This document shows positions 31,174-37,251 of a DNA stretch of 40,198 bases, piece by piece. This DNA comes from Oscillospiraceae bacterium (GTDB lineage: Bacteria > Bacillota > Clostridia > Oscillospirales > Acutalibacteraceae): NCBI GenBank assembly GCA_015065865.1, contig SVPM01000011.1:1-40198 (forward strand), written 5' to 3'. How positions within the stretch are numbered: the first letter of the stretch is position 1; every line of letters begins with the position of its first letter. Both the position numbers and the translations under genes were made by a program. The notes below the pieces were generated by a model. That model had not been told where the DNA came from. It saw only the letters and a list, made by a program, of their open reading frames with translations, and did no database searches.

Positions 31174-31294
31174 ACCGCCGCAGGACAGCATCGTTCCCAC
31201 TGCCCAAAGCGGCGTTCCGAAACCGATTTCACGGGAAATGAAATCACCGAAAAAAACGCGTGACTGGTTGCAAAAATGGTTGGCGCGAGGGTAA
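31165..31294 (+). other. possible frameshifted C-terminal extension of the DivIVA-like gene
   Basis: Starting from the T7 run, the shifted frame reads EPPQDSIVPTAQSGVP, then KPISREMKSPKKTRDWLQKW, then LARG-stop. It has no internal stop, a basic helix-like end, and stops 22 nt before the next ribosome binding site. This is what a true gene end would look like. Confidence 0.55.
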
Positions 31295-31330
31295 AATTTT
31301 TAATTTACATATTGTAAGGAGTGCATGAAA

Positions 31331-31552
31331 ATGGCGGAAATCAAATTCGAGATCTTGAAAGAGTGCGGTGTGTTGTCGCAATCTCCGTCGGGTTGGTCGA
31401 AAGAGATCAATCTCGTAAGTTGGAATGATAACGCTCCCAAATACGACATTCGTGATTGGGCACCGGAACATGCGAAGGCCAGCAAGGGTGTGACCTTGTC
31501 GGCGGATGAGCTGATCCTTTTGCGTGATCTGCTCAACGAAATGGATCTGTAA
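31331..31552 (+). CDS. YdbC/PC4-family single-stranded nucleic-acid-binding protein
   Basis: A 73-residue protein: MAEIKFEILKECGVLSQSPSGWSKEINLVSWNDNAPKYDIRDWAP and a C-terminal helix ELILLRDLLNEMDL. This is the PC4/YdbC fold, a four-stranded sheet plus helix that dimerises to bind single-stranded DNA. Lactococcal YdbC was shown to bind ssDNA; the cellular role is unclear. AAGGAG ends 9 nt before ATG 31331 but only 3 nt before ATG 31325, so 31331 is preferred. Confidence 0.9.
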   Translation: MAEIKFEILKECGVLSQSPSGWSKEINLVSWNDNAPKYDIRDWAPEHAKASKGVTLSADELILLRDLLNEMDL

Positions 31553-31568
31553 TAAAACAGATTGGAAA

Positions 31569-31600
31569 CGACTGCCGTCGGTTGTGGCGGCAGTCGCTTT
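31569..31600 (+). terminator. hairpin between ydbC and uppP
   Basis: A 9-bp perfect stem (31569-31577 with 31588-31596) with a 10-nt loop and CTTTAT tail. The T tract is weak, so it is probably a partial terminator. Confidence 0.6.
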
Positions 31601-31625
31601 ATCTGTTGACGAAAGGGGTATTGCT

Positions 31626-32462
31626 TTGTTTATTATTGATTTGCTGAAAACGATTTTACAGGGCATTGTGCAAGGTATCACCGAATGGTTGCCCATCAGC
31701 AGTACGGGGCACATTTTGCTGTTGGATGCGGTGTGGCCGATGCAGGTGCGCCCCGCGTTTTTTAACATCTTTAAAGTGGTGATCCAACTCGGCTCTATCT
31801 TGGCGGTGTTGGTGCTCTATTTTCAAAAACTCAATCCGTTTTCGTCCAAAAAGACCAAACAAGAGAAGAACGGTACGTGGGTGTTATGGAGTAAGGTAGT
31901 GGTTGCCAGTATCCCTACTGCGATCGTAGGGTTGACGATCGAGGAATTGGTGGATAACGTGTTGTCTACACCGTTGGTCATTGCAATCACCCTGTTCTTA
32001 TACGGCGTGGGGTTCCTGTTGCTTGAAACCTTCCCGCCGAAAACGCGTGTGAGTTCGCTTGAAGAGATCTCCTACCGACGCGCACTCGGTATCGGCGCCT
32101 TTCAATCGTTGTCGCTGATTCCCGGCACGTCGCGTTCCGGTTCCACCATTTTGGGCGCCTCACTGCTGGGCACTTCGCGTGCGGTAGCGGCTGAATTTTC
32201 CTTTTTTATGGCGATCCCCGCGATGGCAGGTGCCAGTGGATTGAAGGTGCTGAAATTTCTGCTGGATGATGAAACCGCGCCTTTCACCTCACAGGAATGG
32301 ATCTTACTTGCAGTGGGCACGGTAGTGGCTTTCGTGGTGTCGCTGTTGGCGATCCGTTTCTTGATGGGATATATCAAAAAACACGATTTCAAGGTGTTCG
32401 GTTGGTATCGTATTGCGCTTGCGGCAGTGCTCGCCGCGGCGCTGATCATCGGTTGGTTGTAA
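31626..32462 (+). CDS. uppP: undecaprenyl-diphosphatase
   Basis: A 278-residue polytopic membrane protein (about eight helices) of the UppP/BacA family. The active-site motifs are intact: QGITEWLPISSTGHILL near the N-terminus and LIPGTSRSGSTI in the middle. It removes one phosphate from undecaprenyl diphosphate at the membrane, recycling the lipid carrier for wall polymers, and high dosage gives bacitracin resistance. The start is taken as TTG 31626, which gives the family's usual N-terminus and length and has AAAGGGG 7 nt upstream. No promoter was seen after ydbC. Confidence 0.96.
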   Translation: MFIIDLLKTILQGIVQGITEWLPISSTGHILLLDAVWPMQVRPAFFNIFKVVIQLGSILAVLVLYFQKLNPFSSKKTKQEKNGTWVLWSKVVVASIPTAIVGLTIEELVDNVLSTPLVIAITLFLYGVGFLLLETFPPKTRVSSLEEISYRRALGIGAFQSLSLIPGTSRSGSTILGASLLGTSRAVAAEFSFFMAIPAMAGASGLKVLKFLLDDETAPFTSQEWILLAVGTVVAFVVSLLAIRFLMGYIKKHDFKVFGWYRIALAAVLAAALIIGWL

Positions 32463-32465
32463 GAT

Positions 32466-32512
32466 AAAAATCACGGGACATACGGTTTTGCCGTATGTCC
32501 CGTGATTTTTTT
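32466..32512. terminator. bidirectional terminator between uppP and the glycyl radical enzyme gene
   Basis: A 20-bp perfect stem (32466-32485 with 32491-32510), 5-nt loop, A5 and T7 tracts, between convergent genes. The GRE stop codon lies at its edge. Confidence 0.92.
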
Positions 32513-34517
32513 ATACCATAAATTCCGTGCGGGAAATGATATGATTTTGGAACGGAAGATCCAATTCGCAGAAGTAACCGCTCCATCCCCATACACGCAC
32601 CACCAAATTCGGGTGGCGTTCGGGATGTTGTTGCGCTTCGATCAAGCGGTCGCGGTTGATGGCGTTGAGCTGCAGCTGATGTCCGCCCGACAGTACGAAC
32701 AGTTTCACCAGTGTTGCCACTTTGCTTTCACCTTCTGCGTTACGAAACACGTTGTCGTGTAATTCAACGGTCAGCGGCCCGCCGTTGATGGTATCGCTAA
32801 GATCGTGTTTGGTGAAGGAGCGGATCACCGAAAGCGGTCCGTTGATGCGCGCGGCGATCGCGGGGGAGAAACTGCAGGCGTAAGGCTCACCCGCCTTACG
32901 TCCGTCGGCGGTGGCGGGGCATTCTTTGGCATAGCGAATGTACATCTGTGCACTGCCCGTGCCGGCGCGCCACACACCTCCTGCTGCGTTCGGTTTGCCG
33001 TTTACCGCATCGGCATAGGTTTTAAGCAACCAACCGGCGATCGCATCGGCAACGTCGTCGTCATTGCCCATTTTCGGACAATCCATCAAGCGGTTACGCA
33101 AGGCGGTGTAACCTTCAAAGTCGGTGTCCAACGCGGCGAGCAATTCTTGGCGGGTGACCGCGTTTTCATCGAATACCAGCGTTTTAATGGCCGCCAGCGA
33201 ATCCACGGCGGTGGAAATCCCCGCACCGTGGGTGCCGTAGTTGTTGTAGCGTGCACCGCCGCGCGAGATGTCACGGCCGCTTTCAAGGCATCCGTAGGTC
33301 ATTAAAGAGAGCAACGGAGCGTACATAAAACGCACGGCACGGATGTCTTTCAATTCTTCTGCGCGACGGTCGATACCCTCTTTTACAAACGTGAGCAACT
33401 GTTCAAAGGTGTCGCATTCTGCCAAATGACCGTTTACCGCATCGGCGGTAATATGCGCCAGATCGGTGGTAGTGATGTTGGGAACATCGTACGCCTGACC
33501 GGGAATGATCGGCTCCCAACAAGCGGCAACGGTATAGTTTTGGGCGTCTTCGGTACGATATCCCAATTTGTTCAAGGCGGGAACGATCACGTCATCGTTA
33601 CAGTATTGGGGAAAACCAAGGCCTTTTTTGGTCATTTTGGTTCCGTATTCATATAACCAATCGGGAGTTTTTTTACCCACGCGCAGGTTGATCTTGGGGT
33701 CGATGACACCAAGTTCCAGCGAGGCGTCCATGCACAACGCGGAAAGTTCATTGAATTGATAATTTCCATCGGTATCGAAGCCGCCGAGCACCATGCTGCT
33801 GCCGTTGTCACCCTGTTGCACACCCATATATGTATCGGCATCCACATTCAACGAAAGGAAATAGAGCTCCAGCGTTTCGAGCAATTCCTCGCGCGACACA
33901 CCGCGGGCTACGTCCGTTTTGTAGTAAGGGTACATATATTGGTCGAAGCGACCGAGAGTGACGTGGTCGTTTGTCTGCCGCAGGAAGAACAACAGGATCT
34001 TGTGGAAAAGGCAGGCCTCGTAAAACGAAGTCGGGGTGTTGTACGGCACGCGTTCCAGCGCATTTGCCAAGCAATCAAGACCGCGCTCTCTCGCCGCTGC
34101 GCGATAAGTTTCACAGTAGGTCAACATAACAGAGAGCGTTTCGATCGCCGCGTTGTAAAACGTATGTGCTTCGCCCACGGCGGTCGTTTTGCGCGCGTTC
34201 AGTTCTTCCAAAACAGCAGTCAGACCGCGGTCGATCAACAGATCATAGGCAGGGGTGACGTTGTTGGCGCGATAGCCGTGCCGCTCGCCGTTTGCCGACA
34301 CGGTGGTGGCGAAGGTAGGCAAGCGCGTATAAAAGCCGAAGATGTCGTTATCGTAAAAAACAGGCACTTCTTTCGCCATGATCGCACGGGTGACTGCGAG
34401 GGTATCTTCATAGGTGTCGTTGCCGCTTACTGTTACGGTAACCCCCTCGTTAAGTCGCGTCGCGCGATAACTGCGGTCAAGAATAAAGTCTTTCAGTTTT
34501 TGCACACGCTCGGTCAT
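32511..34517 (-). CDS. glycyl radical enzyme of unassigned substrate (PFL/dehydratase superfamily)
   Basis: A 668-residue glycyl radical enzyme (GRE). The C-terminal radical motif is RVWGWSGYF (radical site G644); most GREs read RVxGYSxxF. The thiyl Cys is C333 in AACWEP, and E335 gives the Cys-x-Glu pair of GRE dehydratases/lyases rather than the Cys-Cys of pyruvate formate-lyase. GGHQLQLNAINRDRLIEAQQHPERHPNLVV just before the Gly loop is also typical. The protein is shorter than the usual 750-850 residues. I cannot match it to a named GRE such as glycerol, choline, hydroxyproline or isethionate enzymes. The activase gene overlaps its start by 4 nt, giving a 1:1 pair. No shell or aldehyde-dehydrogenase genes are near, so it is not a microcompartment type. 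Confidence 0.88.
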   Translation of the reverse strand: MTERVQKLKDFILDRSYRATRLNEGVTVTVSGNDTYEDTLAVTRAIMAKEVPVFYDNDIFGFYTRLPTFATTVSANGERHGYRANNVTPAYDLLIDRGLTAVLEELNARKTTAVGEAHTFYNAAIETLSVMLTYCETYRAAARERGLDCLANALERVPYNTPTSFYEACLFHKILLFFLRQTNDHVTLGRFDQYMYPYYKTDVARGVSREELLETLELYFLSLNVDADTYMGVQQGDNGSSMVLGGFDTDGNYQFNELSALCMDASLELGVIDPKINLRVGKKTPDWLYEYGTKMTKKGLGFPQYCNDDVIVPALNKLGYRTEDAQNYTVAACWEPIIPGQAYDVPNITTTDLAHITADAVNGHLAECDTFEQLLTFVKEGIDRRAEELKDIRAVRFMYAPLLSLMTYGCLESGRDISRGGARYNNYGTHGAGISTAVDSLAAIKTLVFDENAVTRQELLAALDTDFEGYTALRNRLMDCPKMGNDDDVADAIAGWLLKTYADAVNGKPNAAGGVWRAGTGSAQMYIRYAKECPATADGRKAGEPYACSFSPAIAARINGPLSVIRSFTKHDLSDTINGGPLTVELHDNVFRNAEGESKVATLVKLFVLSGGHQLQLNAINRDRLIEAQQHPERHPNLVVRVWGWSGYFCELDLPFQNHIISRTEFMV

Positions 34518-35362
34518 AATATGGTCACTCCTATTCCGTATTCGTTAAAGATATCTTCGTGTGTTTCGGGCGGGGCGTTTTCGTCAAACGTGGGGGAGTA
34601 TTGTTGTGAAAGCAGTGCGTACTTCGCACCTGCCGCACGGTTATAGGGGAGAAGTTCAACGCGATCCATTCCCAAATCGGCCATAAACCGTGCGGTGGCG
34701 GTAATGTTTTCTGCGGTATCGTTTACCGTGGGGATCAACGGAATACGCGTAATAAACGGTGTGTCGCTTTTGGCGAGTGTACGGTAATTTTCCAAAATAA
34801 CGGCATTGTCCACACCGGTGTACTGTTTGTGTCGGGCACTGTCCATCAGTTTTAAATCATATAACACAAAGTCGCATTCGTCGAGAATATCGGCAAAGAG
34901 TTGCGGTTCGGCAAATCCGGCGGTTTGTATAGCACGATGGGTCTTGCCGCGCAACAGGTGCAAACACTCCGCCAAAAATTGCGGTTGCGCCAACGGTTCA
35001 CCACCTGAAAACGTAACGCCGCCGCCCACGGCGTTTAGCATAGCAGCCTTTTTTTCAATACGAGCGACCAAGTCGGCAGCCGCAATATCTTCGCCGGCGG
35101 CACGTACCAAATGGCGCGGACAAACCGCTACACTTTCCGCCACCAGAGAGGGGGTACCCTTCGTGTGCAATCCGGCCGCAAGACAGGCGCCGCATTCCAG
35201 ACAGCCGTTGGGGGAGCGCACCCACTCGATTTCAAACGCCTGTCCTTCCGGATTGTGACACCACATACAGCAAAGCGGACAGCCTTTTAAAAAGACGGTC
35301 ATACGCACGCCGGGGCCGTCAAACGTGGAAAATTCTTCAATGGAAAAAATACGCCCTTGCAC
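34514..35362 (-). CDS. glycyl radical enzyme activase (radical SAM)
   Basis: A 282-residue radical SAM enzyme that installs the glycyl radical on its partner. GTG 35362 is chosen because AAAGGGGGG lies just upstream; longer in-frame versions run into the promoter. It starts GRIFSIEEFSTFDGPGVRMTVFLKGC. The SAM cluster is C28-x3-C32-x2-C35 (CPLCCMWCHNPEG), followed by the SAM motif FSGGEP (119-123) and the substrate-Gly region YDLKLMDSARHKQYTG. An inserted ferredoxin-like part has only four Cys (C54, C57, C60, C81), whereas many GRE activases carry two such clusters with eight. It ends with an ATGA overlap into the GRE gene. Upstream is a divergent AraC regulator. Confidence 0.92.
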   Translation of the reverse strand: MQGRIFSIEEFSTFDGPGVRMTVFLKGCPLCCMWCHNPEGQAFEIEWVRSPNGCLECGACLAAGLHTKGTPSLVAESVAVCPRHLVRAAGEDIAAADLVARIEKKAAMLNAVGGGVTFSGGEPLAQPQFLAECLHLLRGKTHRAIQTAGFAEPQLFADILDECDFVLYDLKLMDSARHKQYTGVDNAVILENYRTLAKSDTPFITRIPLIPTVNDTAENITATARFMADLGMDRVELLPYNRAAGAKYALLSQQYSPTFDENAPPETHEDIFNEYGIGVTIL

Positions 35363-35386
35363 GGTATCCCCCCTTTTTATGTTTTC

Positions 35387-35392
35387 ATTATA
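35387..35392 (-). promoter_or_regulatory. -10 box of the activase-GRE operon
   Basis: A perfect TATAAT on the minus strand 24 nt before the GTG start, without a recognisable -35 at 16-18 nt. This suggests dependence on an activator such as the neighbouring AraC protein. Confidence 0.6.
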
Positions 35393-35403
35393 GGGGAGAC
35401 CCC
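35393..35403. promoter_or_regulatory. small palindrome between the divergent promoters
   Basis: GGGGAGACCCC sits between the minus-strand -10 and the plus-strand -35, where one protein could control both genes. It is short, so this is only a candidate. Confidence 0.35.
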
Positions 35404-35432
35404 TTGACAAAAAAAGAAGAAACTTATATTAT
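35404..35432 (+). promoter_or_regulatory. promoter of the AraC-family gene
   Basis: Perfect TTGACA (35404-35409), 17-nt spacer, TATTAT (35427-35432). A TATAAT at 35430-35435 would need a 20-nt spacer. Confidence 0.8.
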
Positions 35433-35462
35433 AATAGCAAAAAGTTAAGGTGTGGTGTGTAT

Positions 35463-36239
35463 ATGATCTTTCATCAACCTGCCAACTCGGTGGGGAACTA
35501 TAACTACAACGCCACCGTTTACACAGCCGATGAATACGCACCGCATTTCCACAAAAACCCCGAGGTGCTGTTGGTGTTGGAGGGGGCTGTTGAGGTAACG
35601 GTCAGCGGTACATCGGTAACACCCGCGGCAGGGCAGGCGGTGTTGGTGTTGCCCAATCAGATCCACGCATTTAAAGCGGATGCCGACAGCAGTGTATGGG
35701 TGGCCGTGTTTTCGGAGGAGTTTGTTCCGAAATTTATCAACGACATCAAAGGGCGGCAGGGGAGCACGCCGCTGTTTACGCCGCCTGCCGCTGTGTGGCA
35801 GTTGGTGCTGGATGAAATGGTGAACAAGGAATGCGACCGTATGATGAAAAAAGCGTGTTTGTACGCTTTGTGTGCGGCGTATGAGCGGGAGGTCACGTGG
35901 CAATCCCGCGCCGATAAAAGCGATTTTTTGGTGGGAGATCTGCTCGATTGGTTGGCGTGTCATTATACCGAAAACGTGACCTTGAAAGGCGCGGCAGTGC
36001 AGTTCGGCTATGAGTACCATTATTTTTCGCATCTGCTCAGCCGACAGTACAACATCAATTTTCGTCGTTTGCTGAACCAATACCGTGTAGAGGCGGCAGT
36101 GCATTTGCTCGAGAGCACCGATTGGTCGATCACCGACATTGCGCTGAAAAGCGGGTTTCAAACCATTCGCAGTTTCAACCACGTATTCCGCGAATACACG
36201 GGGAAATCCCCGCGGGAGTATCGTGAGGGAGAATTATAA
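35463..36239 (+). CDS. AraC-family transcriptional regulator
   Basis: A 258-residue protein. The N-terminal cupin domain (~1-130) has DEYAPHFHKNPEVLLVLEGAVEVTV and LPNQIHAF, the effector-binding pattern of sugar-type AraC regulators. The C-terminal double helix-turn-helix (~160-258) has the family ending FQTIRSFNHVFREYTGKSPREYR. It is divergent from the activase-GRE operon, whose promoter lacks a -35, so activation of that operon by this protein is the simplest reading. The start is ATG 35463 or GTG 35457; AAGGTG at 35447-35452 allows either. Its ligand is presumably the GRE substrate, unknown. Confidence 0.9.
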   Translation: MIFHQPANSVGNYNYNATVYTADEYAPHFHKNPEVLLVLEGAVEVTVSGTSVTPAAGQAVLVLPNQIHAFKADADSSVWVAVFSEEFVPKFINDIKGRQGSTPLFTPPAAVWQLVLDEMVNKECDRMMKKACLYALCAAYEREVTWQSRADKSDFLVGDLLDWLACHYTENVTLKGAAVQFGYEYHYFSHLLSRQYNINFRRLLNQYRVEAAVHLLESTDWSITDIALKSGFQTIRSFNHVFREYTGKSPREYREGEL

Positions 36240-36272
36240 AGAGGCATAACACCACGGTGTTATGCCTCTTTG
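36239..36272. terminator. bidirectional terminator between the araC-like gene and trxB
   Basis: A 16-bp perfect stem (36239-36254 with 36257-36272) with a 2-nt loop and T-rich end, between convergent genes. Confidence 0.8.
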
Positions 36273-36287
36273 TTATAAGTATGGGGT

Positions 36288-37199
36288 TTACAGCGTGTCC
36301 AAATACCGACAGGCGGCAATCGCGGCGGTGGCACCGTCGCCCGTGGCGGTGGTGACCTGACGCACGCCTTTGCGGCGGCAGTCGCCGGCGACAAAAACAC
36401 CCGCCGTTTTGGTAAGACAGTCCTCGGCACTGTCAAAATAGCCTGCCGCATCCAACGCCGCCATATCCGCAAACGCGCCGTTTTCGGGTTCCAGACCGAT
36501 GGCCACAAACAAGCCGTCCAGCGACAGTGTGCGGGTGGTGTTGTCGGTGGTGCTCGTAATTTCCACGCCCGTGAAGGTATCACCCGCGGGGATGGCGGTC
36601 ACGAGCGTTTCGGTCAGCACCGTGACGTTTTCGCGTTCGGCAAGCACTTCCTGTAAGCGCGGTTCACCTGTGAGATACGGCAGATTCTGGATCACGTAAA
36701 CGTGCTCGCTGGTTTCGGACAGCAGAATAGCCTCCTGCAAAGCGGAGTTGCCGCCGCCGACCAGACCGACCGTTTTGCCTGCGTAAAACGCACCGTCGCA
36801 AACCGCGCAGAAAGAGATGCCGTCGCCGATGAACCCTTCTTCGTTGGCAAGCCCCAAATGGCGGTGTTTGGCGCCGAGCGCCAAAATGACTGCCTTTGCT
36901 TCGTAGGTGTTGCCGTCTTCGGTCTCGAGCACTTTCACGCCGTTTTCATCCCGCAGAGCGGTGACCGTTTCAATTTCCACTTCTGCACCGAGTGCCAGCG
37001 TTTGCTCCACTAATTTGTCGGCCAGTTCACTGCCGCTGACGCTTTCAAAACCGGGGTAGTTCTCCACCTTGGGGGAGAAGGTGATCTGTCCGCCGAAAGC
37101 ACCCTTTTCCAAAAGCAGGACCGATTTGTTGGCACGGCGTGCGTAGATAGCGGCGGTCAACCCTGCAGGACCGGCACCCACAATGATAATATCGTACAT
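36288..37199 (-). CDS. trxB: thioredoxin reductase-like flavoprotein lacking the HRRxxxR motif
   Basis: A 303-residue FAD protein. FAD motif GAGPAGLTAA (8-17), redox disulfide CAVC (C131-C134), second nucleotide motif GGGNSA (148-153), and the C-terminal FAD motif GVFVAGDCRRKGVRQV. In NADPH-dependent TrxB an HRRxxxR stretch binds the 2'-phosphate; here that position reads VIQNLPYLTGEPR, without the HRR. Donor specificity may therefore be NADH, ferredoxin or another carrier. Flavin reductases with altered nucleotide motifs are known in clostridia. ATG 37199 has GAGGTGA upstream and is preferred to GTG 37208. It is the last gene of nrdG-nrdD-trxB, after a weak attenuator, and likely reduces the redoxin domain fused to NrdD. 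Confidence 0.85.
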   Translation of the reverse strand: MYDIIIVGAGPAGLTAAIYARRANKSVLLLEKGAFGGQITFSPKVENYPGFESVSGSELADKLVEQTLALGAEVEIETVTALRDENGVKVLETEDGNTYEAKAVILALGAKHRHLGLANEEGFIGDGISFCAVCDGAFYAGKTVGLVGGGNSALQEAILLSETSEHVYVIQNLPYLTGEPRLQEVLAERENVTVLTETLVTAIPAGDTFTGVEITSTTDNTTRTLSLDGLFVAIGLEPENGAFADMAALDAAGYFDSAEDCLTKTAGVFVAGDCRRKGVRQVTTATGDGATAAIAACRYLDTL

Positions 37200-37217
37200 A
37201 CTTGTCACCTCAGAGAA

Positions 37218-37244
37218 AACAAGGGCGCTGTTCGCGCCCTTGTT
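37218..37244 (-). terminator. attenuator-like hairpin between nrdD and trxB
   Basis: An 11-bp perfect stem (37218-37228 with 37234-37244), 5-nt loop and only four T on the minus strand. It probably lets part of the transcripts reach trxB. Confidence 0.65.
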
Positions 37245-37251
37245 TGATTTT

